Assembly (NCBI GenBank): GCA_947258695.1
Contig: CAMYJG010000008.1
Span: 1 to 63,598, forward strand
Reading direction: 5' to 3'
Length of the DNA: 63,598 nucleotides
Source: an uncultured Ectothiorhodospiraceae bacterium
GTDB taxonomy: Bacteria; Pseudomonadota; Gammaproteobacteria; UBA6429; Thiohalophilaceae
A program made the translations under genes and the position numbers. The notes under the pieces were generated by a model that ran no database searches, was not told where the DNA came from, and saw only the letters and a program-made list of their open reading frames with translations. This document shows, piece by piece, positions 19,901 to 29,069 of the stretch (positions within the stretch are counted from its first letter, which is position 1; each line of letters begins with the position of its first letter).

Positions 19901-21397
19901 ATGAAATTTGAAGACGCAAATTTTAAAACCGTTAGCCGGGATAGACGAGCAGGAGTCTTGTTACACCCCACATCATTACCAAACTCATTGCCGAATGGTG
20001 ATATTGGTCACCAGGCATATCGTTTTATTGAGTTTCTTAATAGTCATGGATTTAAAGTTTGGCAGATGCTGCCATTAGGCCCAACACATGATGATAAGTC
20101 ACCTTATCAATGCCTTTCTTCTCATGCAGGTAACCCATTGTTGATCAGTTTGGATTGGCTTGAAGATAAAAAGTTGTTAAATCGTGAGGTTATTGATGAA
20201 AAGCTTGATGGAGATGCCTATCGGTATCAGTGTTTAAAACAAGCGGGTGACTATTTTTATCAGCTAGATAGTAAGGAATGGCGAACATCTTTAATTGATT
20301 TCAACAAGCAACATGATTTCTGGCTTAGTGATTATGCCTTGTTTATTGCGTTTAAGAAAAAATTTAACAATACCCCATGGTATGAATGGCCCGATGATAT
20401 AAGGCACCGCGAAAAAAAAGCGCTGGAACTTGCTCGCGTTGAACTCGATGAAGAGGTTCAGCAAGTTAAATTTGAACAGTTTATATTTTTTACTCAGTGG
20501 AAAGAAGTTCGGCAATACGCGAAACGCCATTCGATTGAACTATTTGGTGATATACCGATTTTTGTTGCTCGTGATAGTGCAGACGTTTGGGCCGATAGAA
20601 ATAATTTTCTTATGGATGAAAATGGCGATATGGATTTTGTCGCCGGTGTACCACCCGATGCGTTTACAGATACTGGACAAAGATGGGGTAACCCGTTATT
20701 CGACTGGGAGTTTATGCAATCCGATAAATACCAATGGTGGAAAGAACGTTTTAAAACTCAACTGGAATTATTTGACCTGGTTCGTATCGATCATTTTCGT
20801 GGCTTGCAGGCATGTTGGCAGATTCCACAACAGGATGAGACCGCGATAAATGGTGAATGGCATGACGTACCTGGGAATGAGTTATTACTCGAGTTATTTA
20901 ATTCATATGAGCATCTTCCGCTGGTCGCTGAAGACCTGGGTGTGATCACTGATGAGGTAATTGCACTTAAAGAAAAATTTAATTTGCCCGGCATGAAAGT
21001 ATTGCATTTTGCCTTTGATGGAAATACACATAATCCACATTTGCCGCATATGCACAGTATTGATGATGTGGTGTATACCGGTACTCACGATAATGATACG
21101 ACACTAAGTTGGGCAGAAGATGATAACAATTATAATAAAGAATATTTTGAATCGTATCTTGGAATAGAAAATATGTCCGTTCAGCAAAGAGCGTGGGCGT
21201 TAATTCGTGCTGCCTTATCATCGGTTTCCTTTCTCAGTGTACTTCCTATGCAGGATTTATTGATGCTGGGTAATTCTGCCAGGATGAATATGCCAGGCAC
21301 TGTTGGTGGTAACTGGCAATGGCGATTTGAGTGGAGACAGGTTCAACCTGAAAAAATGACGAATATATCTCAGTTAATTACGTTGTATGGGAGGTAG
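19901..21397 (+). CDS. malQ: 4-alpha-glucanotransferase (amylomaltase)
   Basis: Transfers maltodextrin segments between chains, releasing glucose. It has 498 residues, normal for GH77. The N-terminal block is LHPTSLPNSLPNGDIGHQAY. Catalytic sites are RIDHFRGLQACW (nucleophile Asp), VAEDLGVITDEV (acid/base Glu) and TGTHDNDTT (third Asp). The C-terminal GTVGGNWQWRFEW block is intact. The ATG follows the GH57 stop with no gap, so it is translationally coupled. Free glucose from this reaction would feed glk downstream. Confidence 0.95.
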   Translation: MKFEDANFKTVSRDRRAGVLLHPTSLPNSLPNGDIGHQAYRFIEFLNSHGFKVWQMLPLGPTHDDKSPYQCLSSHAGNPLLISLDWLEDKKLLNREVIDEKLDGDAYRYQCLKQAGDYFYQLDSKEWRTSLIDFNKQHDFWLSDYALFIAFKKKFNNTPWYEWPDDIRHREKKALELARVELDEEVQQVKFEQFIFFTQWKEVRQYAKRHSIELFGDIPIFVARDSADVWADRNNFLMDENGDMDFVAGVPPDAFTDTGQRWGNPLFDWEFMQSDKYQWWKERFKTQLELFDLVRIDHFRGLQACWQIPQQDETAINGEWHDVPGNELLLELFNSYEHLPLVAEDLGVITDEVIALKEKFNLPGMKVLHFAFDGNTHNPHLPHMHSIDDVVYTGTHDNDTTLSWAEDDNNYNKEYFESYLGIENMSVQQRAWALIRAALSSVSFLSVLPMQDLLMLGNSARMNMPGTVGGNWQWRFEWRQVQPEKMTNISQLITLYGR

Positions 21398-21399
21398 TA

Positions 21400-23877
21400 A
21401 TGCCTATTAGTAAGATGAATCATAAAAATAAAAAATCAACCATGATGGATAAGCTACCGGTTGATAGCGAATCATTAGCGAATGACTTCGAGAGATATTT
21501 AACCCGTCACCTGGGTCGGTTTATTGGTTCCGTACCAAACTATTTATACGAGGCGCTTTCTTTAACAATCCGTGATCGTATTATGACGGACTGGCAAAAT
21601 ACCTGGAAAGTGTATGAGAAAAAGAATGTTAGAAAAGCCCATTACATGTCATTGGAATTTTTAATAGGACGTTCACTGGGTAATCATGTTCTTAACCTCG
21701 GCATCGATAGCAAGCTAAAAGAAGCATTGAATCACTTTGCACTCGAGCTGGAAGAAATTATTACCGAAGAACATGATGCCGGATTAGGTAATGGTGGCCT
21801 GGGACGGCTTGCGGCTTGTTTTATGGATAGCTGCGCTACTTTAAACTTACCGGTTATTGGTTATGGTATCCGTTATCAATATGGCATGTTCCGCCAGGAA
21901 ATCGAGAATGGTTACCAGGTTGAAGAACCTGATCATTGGTTAAGAGACGGTAATCCATGGGAGTTAGAGCGACCAGAGTTTGCACAAACCGTAAAGTTTG
22001 GTGGCCATGTTGAAAGGGTCACAAATCATAATCGTAAACCTCACCTGGTTTGGGTGGATACCTCTGATGTGGTTGCGATACCTTACGATGTGCCTATTTC
22101 AGGCTACGGTAATGATGTGGTAAATACCTTAAGGCTATGGAGTGCCAGCGCGAGTAACGTATTTAACCTGGATGACTTTAATGCTGGCAGTTATGCTGAA
22201 GCGGTGGAAGCCAAAAATGATGCAGAACATATCAGCATGGTGTTGTACCCGAATGATGCCAGTGAAAATGGCAAAGAGTTGCGTTTAAAACAACAGTATT
22301 TTCTCGCCTCGGCCAGTTTACAAGATGTCTTTAGAATGTGGAGCCTGAATGAAGATCATGATTTTAGTAAGTTTGCACAACTGAATGTTTTCCAGCTAAA
22401 TGATACGCATCCAACCATTGCCATTGCAGAATTGATGCGCTTATTGATGGATGAACACTATATGTCTTGGGATGATGCCTGGGACATCACCACCAAAACA
22501 ATGGCCTATACCAACCATACCTTGCTGCCCGAAGCGCTGGAAAAATGGCCGGTTCCTTTATTTGAAAAGCTATTGCCTCGACTATTGCAAATTATTTATG
22601 AAATTAATGCTCTGTTCTTAAAAGAAGTCGCCAGAAAATGGCCGGGGGATACTGATAGACAAATTCGAATGTCGATTATTGAAGAAGGAGAGACAAAACA
22701 TGTACGCATGGCTTATCTTGCCATTGTCGGTAGCTTTTCAGTTAATGGGGTTGCCGCTTTACATTCACAATTATTAACCGAAGGTTTATTTAAAGATTTT
22801 TATGAACTATGGCCAGAGAAATTCAATAATAAAACAAACGGTGTTACACCGCGTCGATGGGTGGCACATTCAAACCCACAGATGAGCGAGTTGATATCTA
22901 AAAAAATTGGCACAGACTGGATATCAAATCTGGATGAACTAACTAAGTTAAAACTGTTAATTGATGATAAAAAATTTACTGACAAATGGCACCATGTTAA
23001 GCAGCAAAATAAACAACGTTTAGCTGACCTCGTTAAAGAAGAAACCGGTGTTGATTTTGATGTTGCATCATTATTTGATGTACAGGTTAAACGCATTCAT
23101 GAATATAAACGCCAACTGCTTAATGTATTACATGTGATCCATCTTTATGCTCAAATTAAAAATGATGACATTACTGAGTGGACAAACCGATGTGTGTTGA
23201 TTGGTGGTAAAGCTGCACCAGGTTATTATTTAGCTAAATCCATTATTAAGTTAATAAACAATGTTGCTAATGTTATTAACAATGATCCCGAGATAGGTAA
23301 CAAGTTAAAACTGGCATTTATACCAAACTATGGTGTTTCCAAAATGGAAGTGATTTGTCCCGGCACCGATCTATCCGAGCAAATTTCAACGGCAGGTAAA
23401 GAAGCATCCGGTACTGGTAATATGAAGTTCATGATGAACGGCGCAATAACCATTGGTACTTACGATGGTGCCAATATTGAAATACTTGATGCGGTGGGAG
23501 AAGAGAACTTCTTTTTATTTGGTTTAAATGCAGAAGAAGTGGTCCAACAACGCAAAAACTACGATCCTCAAGCTCTGCTTGATAACGATGAGGATCTAAA
23601 ACGCGTTATGCATCTTCTGCAGTGTGGTCACTTTAACTCCTTCGAGTATGGCATTTTTGATGATATTGTCAGTTCACTGATGAATCCGCATGATCCCTGG
23701 CTGACATTGGCTGATTTTAGAAGTTTCATCGATGCCCAGGAACAGGTGTCACAAGCTTATCGTGATCAAGACGCATGGCTGAAAATGAGTATTTTAAATA
23801 CCGCCTGCAGTGGCTTTTTCTCTACGGACCGAACGATGCAAGAATATAATAATGATATCTGGAAGTTGCACAAATAA
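21400..23877 (+). CDS. glgP: Glycogen/starch/alpha-glucan phosphorylase
   Basis: Releases glucose 1-phosphate from non-reducing glycogen ends, using pyridoxal phosphate. It has 825 residues, the usual length. Key blocks are ARKAHYMSLEFLIGRSLGNH-like near residues 77-95, EHDAGLGNGGLGRLAACFMD near 128-147, and the PLP lysine region EASGTGNMKFMMNG near residue 670. The start at 21400 has a strong GGGAGG site two bases after the malQ stop. It ends the glgC2 operon. The N-terminal 20 residues are basic and variable. Confidence 0.96.
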   Translation: MPISKMNHKNKKSTMMDKLPVDSESLANDFERYLTRHLGRFIGSVPNYLYEALSLTIRDRIMTDWQNTWKVYEKKNVRKAHYMSLEFLIGRSLGNHVLNLGIDSKLKEALNHFALELEEIITEEHDAGLGNGGLGRLAACFMDSCATLNLPVIGYGIRYQYGMFRQEIENGYQVEEPDHWLRDGNPWELERPEFAQTVKFGGHVERVTNHNRKPHLVWVDTSDVVAIPYDVPISGYGNDVVNTLRLWSASASNVFNLDDFNAGSYAEAVEAKNDAEHISMVLYPNDASENGKELRLKQQYFLASASLQDVFRMWSLNEDHDFSKFAQLNVFQLNDTHPTIAIAELMRLLMDEHYMSWDDAWDITTKTMAYTNHTLLPEALEKWPVPLFEKLLPRLLQIIYEINALFLKEVARKWPGDTDRQIRMSIIEEGETKHVRMAYLAIVGSFSVNGVAALHSQLLTEGLFKDFYELWPEKFNNKTNGVTPRRWVAHSNPQMSELISKKIGTDWISNLDELTKLKLLIDDKKFTDKWHHVKQQNKQRLADLVKEETGVDFDVASLFDVQVKRIHEYKRQLLNVLHVIHLYAQIKNDDITEWTNRCVLIGGKAAPGYYLAKSIIKLINNVANVINNDPEIGNKLKLAFIPNYGVSKMEVICPGTDLSEQISTAGKEASGTGNMKFMMNGAITIGTYDGANIEILDAVGEENFFLFGLNAEEVVQQRKNYDPQALLDNDEDLKRVMHLLQCGHFNSFEYGIFDDIVSSLMNPHDPWLTLADFRSFIDAQEQVSQAYRDQDAWLKMSILNTACSGFFSTDRTMQEYNNDIWKLHK

Positions 23878-24117
23878 TGTCATAGAGTGATCCGTCTTCG
23901 AACTTCTGTCATATTTCGGCGCTAAAATGGTGCATTAGCTCTCATATCGCCTGAAAGTATGCACCTTAATGGTACTTGTTTGAGGTAGATCGCCATGTAA
24001 AATGCTACTAAATGGCTACCTGATAGGTTGGAATGAATATTGCTGAACCTATAGTATAGGGTAGATAGGGTATCAATGATGAACAATATAGCATTTAAAC
24101 GAAAGGAATTTGACTCA
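23878..24117 (+). promoter_or_regulatory. Structured leader upstream of pgi
   Basis: About 240 bases without a gene. GGTAGATCGCCAT (about 23983-23995) can pair with ATGGCTACC (24012-24020) with a three-base bulge, and CCTATA-G-TATAGG is a perfect inverted repeat at 24048-24060. A promoter is expected here, but no single hexamer pair stands out. Whether the hairpin regulates pgi is unknown. Confidence 0.4.
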
Positions 24118-25773
24118 ATGTCTGAGCTTAAGCAATCAGCGGCATGGCAAGCACTGTTACAGCACTATGACGATATAAAAGATGTGCATATGCGTGATAT
24201 GTTTGGTGAAGATCAGGGCCGGTTCGACAAATATTCACTGCAACTCAATAACATACTTTATGACTACTCCAAAAACCGTATCAACGATAAAACCGTAGAG
24301 CTGTTGCTGCAACTTGCAAACGAAGCTGAACTACCAGGTTGGATTGAGAAGTTATTTAGTGGCGAGCACATTAATCACACTGAAAACAGGGCCGTATTGC
24401 ATACCGCGTTAAGAGATAAAAGTAACAAACCGATTATTGTTGATGGGGTTGATGTTCTTCCTGAAATCATGCAAGAGCGCGTAAATGTAAAACAGCTGGC
24501 AGAAAAAATTAGAACACGTCAATGGCGTGGCGCAACCAACCAGGCAATTACCGACATAGTTAATATTGGTATCGGCGGTTCGCATCTCGGTCCATTAATG
24601 GTGACCGAAGCTTTAAAGTCGCATTCACTACACGATTTAAATATTCATTTTGTCTCTAATATTGATGAAAACCATATTAACGATACCCTGGAATATCTCA
24701 ATCCAGAAACGACGCTTTTTATTATCGCGTCTAAAACATTTACTACCCAAGATACCATGGTCAATGCAGAAACCGCGCGACAGTGGTACTTGAAAAAATT
24801 AGGCAGTGATGAGCATATTAGTAAGCATTTTGCCGCAGTCACTTCAAATGTGAAATTAGCAAAAGAATTTGGTATTGCGGAAGACAATATTTTTAAAATG
24901 TGGGACTGGGTAGGAGGCCGTTATTCACTCTGGTCATCAATTGGTCTTTCTATTGTTATCGCAATCGGTTCAGAACAATTTGATGAGCTTCTTGAGGGTG
25001 CTTACGAAGTTGATCAGCATTTTCGAACTGCGCCACTGCAAGAGAATATCCCGGTGATGATGGCTTTACTGGGAATTTGGTATAACAACTTTTTTGATGC
25101 GCAATCCATGGCCGTTTTACCTTATGATCAACACCTGCATCGTTTTCCTGCATACCTGCAACAAGCGGATATGGAAAGTAATGGTAAATATGTTGATCGC
25201 AATGGTGATGAAGTTGATTACACCACTGGCCCCGTACTGTTTGGTGAAATTGGTATTGCCGGTCAGCATGCGTTCTTCCAGTTGTTACACCAGGGCACCA
25301 AGCTGGTTCCATCCGATATCCTTGCGCCAGTATGGAGTTTTCGTTGTATCGCAAGACATCACCGCGCCTTAATGTCTAACGTGTTCGCACAAACAGAAGC
25401 GATGATGCGTGGTAAAACAGCAGAAGAAGCAAGAGCTGAATTACAAGCAGAAGGGCTCGATGCACAAGCGATTGAACAGCTTTTACCTTACAAAGTTTTT
25501 CCCGGTAATCGTCCTACCAGCACTATCTTGTTTGATACTTTAGATGCAAAAACACTGGGCTCAATTATCGCGCTATACGAGCACAAGATATTTGTACAAG
25601 GTGTTATCTGGAATATTAATTCCTTTGATCAATGGGGTGTTGAACTCGGAAAACAACTGGCAAAGAGCATCTTACATGAACTTGATGATACCGATGAAGT
25701 GGCGACACATGATAGCTCTACCAATGGTTTGATAAACCATTATAAAAAACGCCGTCCAAAAAAGAATAGTTAA
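24118..25773 (+). CDS. pgi: Glucose-6-phosphate isomerase
   Basis: Interconverts glucose 6-phosphate and fructose 6-phosphate. It has 551 residues from the chosen start. The frame opens at 24076, but MSELKQSAAWQALLQHYDDI at 24118 matches the family start and has AAGGAA nine bases upstream. Conserved blocks are RQWRGATNQAITDIVNIGIG, NIGIGGSHLGPLMV, the signature DWVGGRYSLWSSIGLS, and QGTKLVPSDIL. It sits between glgP and glk and supplies zwf with substrate or takes it to glycolysis. Confidence 0.95.
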   Translation: MSELKQSAAWQALLQHYDDIKDVHMRDMFGEDQGRFDKYSLQLNNILYDYSKNRINDKTVELLLQLANEAELPGWIEKLFSGEHINHTENRAVLHTALRDKSNKPIIVDGVDVLPEIMQERVNVKQLAEKIRTRQWRGATNQAITDIVNIGIGGSHLGPLMVTEALKSHSLHDLNIHFVSNIDENHINDTLEYLNPETTLFIIASKTFTTQDTMVNAETARQWYLKKLGSDEHISKHFAAVTSNVKLAKEFGIAEDNIFKMWDWVGGRYSLWSSIGLSIVIAIGSEQFDELLEGAYEVDQHFRTAPLQENIPVMMALLGIWYNNFFDAQSMAVLPYDQHLHRFPAYLQQADMESNGKYVDRNGDEVDYTTGPVLFGEIGIAGQHAFFQLLHQGTKLVPSDILAPVWSFRCIARHHRALMSNVFAQTEAMMRGKTAEEARAELQAEGLDAQAIEQLLPYKVFPGNRPTSTILFDTLDAKTLGSIIALYEHKIFVQGVIWNINSFDQWGVELGKQLAKSILHELDDTDEVATHDSSTNGLINHYKKRRPKKNS

Positions 25774-25802
25774 TAAAGAATGTTCTGTCACTATTTACAA
25801 TA

Positions 25803-26786
25803 ATGATTATATTAGCGGGCGATATAGGAGGGACCAATACCCGGCTGGTTATCGCAGAACGTGAACAATCAAACTTAACTATTCTCGCTGAAAAAAACTA
25901 TGCGAGTAATCTATATACCAGCTTTGAAGAGGTGGTCAGCCTTTTTATAGCCGATGCTAATTTCAACGATGAAATTGATGCCGCCTGTTTTGCAATCGCA
26001 GGCCCGGTTACTTCAGGTCAGTCTAAAATAACCAACTTACCCTGGCTAATATCAGAAAAACAACTAGAAGATAGGTTTAAACTACCACGCGTAAAACTCA
26101 TTAATGACTTTATGGCTGTGGCACTGGGTATTTCCTGGCTCAAAGATAATGATATCCAGGTTATTCAACAGGGCAGCGTGTTGAACAATAAAAGTCAGCC
26201 TGATGCAGCTATTATCGGTGCTGGTACAGGTTTGGGTGCCTCACATCGAGTCTGGATCAATCATCAATACCATATATTACCGAGTGAAACAGGACATATT
26301 AGTTTTGCCCCAGCCAACGAACAACAGACTCAATTGCTGACATGGTTACTAAAAACACAACAGCATGTCAGCTTGGAATCGATTCTTTCAGGCGGTGGTC
26401 TTTATACTGTTTACCAGTTCTTAAAGGAAACTAATCAGGGTAAAGAGTCCATTACAGTAAAAACTGAAATGCAAAATACTGATCCAGCAAAAGTTATAAC
26501 AGACTATGCGCTTACCAATAAGGATGAGCTAAGTAGTAAAGCGCTCGATATGTTTGTCGAAATCTATGGCGCCATCGCTGGTGATGTCACTTTGCATTAC
26601 TACCCTGTCGATGAGCTTTATATCGCCGGCGGTATTGCTCCAAAAATTAAAAACAAAATTTCTTCTCCAGCTTTTCTTAATAGTTTAACTAATAAAGGTT
26701 TAATGAGTGAAAATTTGAAGAATATTACCGTGAAATTAGTGCTCAATGAGAAAGTTGGACTGTATGGCGCGCTTTGGAATGCATAA
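25803..26786 (+). CDS. glk: Glucokinase
   Basis: Phosphorylates glucose with ATP to glucose 6-phosphate. It has 327 residues, the proteobacterial Glk family. The ATP-binding block is LAGDIGGTNTRLVIAE at residues 4-19; IGAGTGLGASHRVW and LPSETGHISFAP follow, and the second phosphate block YIAGGIAPKIKN is near the C-terminus. It lacks the zinc-binding Cys cluster of ROK kinases. It follows pgi by 29 bases and is closed by a strong terminator, so pgi-glk form one unit that recycles glucose from MalQ. Confidence 0.94.
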   Translation: MIILAGDIGGTNTRLVIAEREQSNLTILAEKNYASNLYTSFEEVVSLFIADANFNDEIDAACFAIAGPVTSGQSKITNLPWLISEKQLEDRFKLPRVKLINDFMAVALGISWLKDNDIQVIQQGSVLNNKSQPDAAIIGAGTGLGASHRVWINHQYHILPSETGHISFAPANEQQTQLLTWLLKTQQHVSLESILSGGGLYTVYQFLKETNQGKESITVKTEMQNTDPAKVITDYALTNKDELSSKALDMFVEIYGAIAGDVTLHYYPVDELYIAGGIAPKIKNKISSPAFLNSLTNKGLMSENLKNITVKLVLNEKVGLYGALWNA

Positions 26787-26844
26787 TATTTTGACTATTA
26801 CAGTATTATTTTAGTACGAGGTATTTTATAAAACATAATCAACA

Positions 26845-26872
26845 GCCGCATTACTTACAATGCGGCTTTTTT
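26845..26872 (+). terminator. Rho-independent terminator after glk
   Basis: Perfect 8-base stem GCCGCATT / AATGCGGC, loop ACTTAC, followed by six T residues. It ends the sugar-phosphate island. Confidence 0.93.
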
Positions 26873-26960
26873 AGTATTGGCTTATAGCTATCGTTAAACT
26901 ATTATTGAAATATGCCGATGATATGTACATGACAGCAGATAGAAAAAGTTATTACTGACA

Positions 26961-27329
26961 ATGAGAATAGTTTATTTTTCTTTAGGCTGGCTTTTCTTTT
27001 TTATTGGTGCCGTGGGTGTAATTTTACCCGTGTTACCCACTACACCATTCATGTTGCTGGCCTTGTGGGCCTTTTCTAGAAGTTCAGAACGTTTTCATAA
27101 CTGGCTTTACCATCATAAATTTTTTGGACCACCTATTCAGAAGTGGTGTAAATATCGGGTTATTCCTTTGCAGGCAAAAATCATTGCACTTAGCGTTATG
27201 CTTAGCAGTATGGTCTATTTATTGATATTTGCGTCACATCACTACATATATAAGGTATCTGCATCAGTATTAATCTTGTATGGTGCTTTTTTTATTTTAA
27301 CCAAACCCTCTCGTCCGCCTGATAGTTAA
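26961..27329 (+). CDS. DUF454 (YbaN-type) inner-membrane protein
   Basis: A 122-residue hydrophobic protein with three predicted membrane segments: about residues 5-42 (probably two crossing halves) and two between 78 and 115. The family block VLPVLPTTPFMLLALWAFSR with a following SSERFHNWLYHHKFFGPPIQ is clear. The YbaN/DUF454 family is widespread in proteobacteria and its function is not established. It is followed within five bases by the zinc-ribbon membrane protein, so the two are probably co-expressed. Confidence 0.85.
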   Translation: MRIVYFSLGWLFFFIGAVGVILPVLPTTPFMLLALWAFSRSSERFHNWLYHHKFFGPPIQKWCKYRVIPLQAKIIALSVMLSSMVYLLIFASHHYIYKVSASVLILYGAFFILTKPSRPPDS

Positions 27330-27334
27330 GTTTT

Positions 27335-28078
27335 ATGTACAGTAAATGTCCAAAATGTGGGTATGAAAATTCACCTGATATTGAGGATAAAACATGTCCA
27401 CGTTGTGGATTGATTTTTGATAAGTGGTTAAAGAATAAATATAAAACGAAGTCACCGATAAATACACACGAAAAATCACCATATGCAGTGAGTTTTTTTC
27501 AAATAATTAAACCGTATTTATTCGCTGTTCCGCAAAATATCTCTAAACCACGCTTATATGTAAACCTGGCTATTTATGTCATCTTTTTTATATGGGGCTG
27601 GTCGTTTATTTTAGCGAACCATTACTCTTCAGAATTAAACAACTCTTTTATGCATGTGATTAACCTTGTTTTCCATGAAGCAGGGCATGTGATATTTCGT
27701 TTGCTGGGACAATTTATGTCGATTCTTGGTGGTAGCTTGTTGCAGTTGCTTGTTCCTGTTGTTTTTATGTTTTCCTTTTTACAGCGTAAAGATACCTTTG
27801 CGGCCTCTATTATGCTGTGGTGGTTTGCGCAAAGTATGATGGATTTAGTAGCCTATATAGATGACGCGCAGCGCCAGGAAATGTGGTTACTTGGTGGGGT
27901 GCAGGGCAAAGATTTGCCAGGTATTCATGATTGGAACAATATTTTGAGCCAGGCAGGCTTGCTCGAGTACAGCCATGGGATTGCTGTTAGTTTTTCATGG
28001 TTGGCGATTTTGGTCATGTTGGTGGCATTCGGTTGGTCAGGTTATCTACTGAGTAAAATGAGAAAAGTTACTGGCTAG
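27335..28078 (+). CDS. Zinc-ribbon membrane protein with HEAGH motif
   Basis: A 247-residue protein. The N-terminus is a zinc ribbon (Cys 5, 8, 21, 24: CPKC and CPRC). A cytoplasmic linker follows, then about four or five membrane segments (about 75-95, 120-152, 156-170, 218-240). The second carries HEAGH at residues 114-118, which resembles the HExxH metal site of site-2 (M50) proteases. The second conserved acidic zinc ligand of M50 is not obvious, so protease activity is only possible. It starts five bases after the DUF454 stop. Function unknown. Confidence 0.75.
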   Translation: MYSKCPKCGYENSPDIEDKTCPRCGLIFDKWLKNKYKTKSPINTHEKSPYAVSFFQIIKPYLFAVPQNISKPRLYVNLAIYVIFFIWGWSFILANHYSSELNNSFMHVINLVFHEAGHVIFRLLGQFMSILGGSLLQLLVPVVFMFSFLQRKDTFAASIMLWWFAQSMMDLVAYIDDAQRQEMWLLGGVQGKDLPGIHDWNNILSQAGLLEYSHGIAVSFSWLAILVMLVAFGWSGYLLSKMRKVTG

Positions 28079-28105
28079 GACCAAAATACTGGCTAATTCA
28101 GAGAC

Positions 28106-28147
28106 TTGACATGTCATGATTTGTCATCTAGTCTGTTGATATGTCAA
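28106..28147 (+). promoter_or_regulatory. Toxin-antitoxin promoter and operators
   Basis: TTGACA at 28106-28111, a 17-base spacer, and TAGTCT at 28129-28134. The palindrome TGACATGTCA (28107-28116) overlaps the -35, and TTGATATGTCAA (28136-28147) overlaps the antitoxin start codon. The expected transcription start falls at about 28141, on the ATG itself. The sites suit autorepression by the ribbon-helix-helix antitoxin. Confidence 0.6.
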
Positions 28148-28353
28148 CGATAAAAATAAGTTCAAAAGTCGAAGAAGCGGTCTGGAATGAGCTAAAAGAG
28201 GCTGCCAAAGAGTCACACCAAAATGTCTCTGGTATGCTGACTGAAGCCATTAGTGATTATCTCCAACGTCGCCGTGTTCGACCCGCCGTAAAAAGTCATT
28301 TAGAAGACTCTATTCGTGAGAACGAAGAGCTAGGGCGACTTCTTGCCAAGTGA
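28141..28353 (+). CDS. Ribbon-helix-helix antitoxin
   Basis: A 70-residue protein. The N-terminal strand MSTIKISSKVEEAVWNELKE and the following helices match an RHH (MetJ/Arc/CopG) DNA-binding fold in about residues 1-45. The charged C-terminal tail (SHLEDSIRENEELGRLLAK) is the expected toxin-binding part. No ribosome-binding site precedes the ATG and the promoter predicts a leaderless mRNA. It overlaps the doc start by 11 bases. In the P1 system the Doc partner is Phd, so this is a different antitoxin fold. Confidence 0.85.
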   Translation: MSTIKISSKVEEAVWNELKEAAKESHQNVSGMLTEAISDYLQRRRVRPAVKSHLEDSIRENEELGRLLAK

Positions 28354-28735
28354 AGCAACCCAGTTTTTGTCACTGGATGAAGTATTAGAAATCCATTCTG
28401 TTTTAATTGAACGTTTTGGTGGACCTGAAGGTGTCCGTGATCTTGGATTACTGGAAAGCGCATTATACAGGGCGCAAACGGGCTACTATGATAGCCTTGC
28501 AGAAATGGCAGCTGCGATGTTCGAGTCATTAATTAAGAATCATCCATTTGTTGATGGTAATAAACGGGTGGCATTTTTTGCTACTGATGTGTTTTTACGA
28601 ATGAATGGCTACAAACTACAAGTTGAAGCTAAAGCAGCGCATGCTTTCTTAATGGAATTATTTGATTCAGATAGTTGTGATTTACAACATTTATTGCCCT
28701 GGATTACTAAATATATGCAAAAGCTGTATAAATAG
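28343..28735 (+). CDS. doc: Doc-family (death-on-curing) toxin, TTG start
   Basis: Fic-fold kinase-type toxin; P1 Doc phosphorylates EF-Tu and stops translation. It has 130 residues. The Doc signature HPFVDGNKR is at residues 67-75, with Lys where AMP-transferring Fic enzymes have Gly. The N-terminal FLSLDEVLEIHSVLIERFGG and the motif GVRDLGLLESALYRAQ are typical. The start is TTG 28343, inside the antitoxin gene, so translation is coupled and toxin output is likely kept lower than antitoxin. The active site appears complete, so the toxin is likely functional. Confidence 0.9.
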   Translation: MPSEATQFLSLDEVLEIHSVLIERFGGPEGVRDLGLLESALYRAQTGYYDSLAEMAAAMFESLIKNHPFVDGNKRVAFFATDVFLRMNGYKLQVEAKAAHAFLMELFDSDSCDLQHLLPWITKYMQKLYK

Positions 28736-29069
28736 TTGGCTTAGTCTAAATATTCTATAATTAGTATGTATTAAATTTGTAATATTACTGCTAGGCTAGC
28801 TTTATTTACCAATAAGGTTATTGACAATTTTAAATTGTTACACCACGTCACAAATTTTTTTATGCCCCCCCAAACAATCATTTAACTTATTGATTTTTAT
28901 GCTATTTATCCGAAGTGTGAAACTTGACACATAAACGATTGCTGGCCTAGACTAGCTCGCGCTTTTTGAAAAAGCCTTGGCTGCTTTTTGTACAAAAAGT
29001 ATCAGAATAACTATAAAAGAAGCCGTTTTAACGGCTCAATAACATAATAAAAGGGTGAGGCTGGAGTTA
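28736..29069 (+). promoter_or_regulatory. nuo operon promoter and hairpin-rich leader
   Basis: A 334-base gap without genes. A candidate promoter is TTGACA 28924-28929, an 18-base spacer and TAGACT 28948-28953. The transcript would then pass three short perfect palindromes: GCTTTTTGAAAAAGC (28961-28975), CTTTTTGTACAAAAAG (28984-28999) and AGCCGTTTTAACGGCT (29021-29036), before the nuoA site GAGG (29057-29060). Confidence 0.55.
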
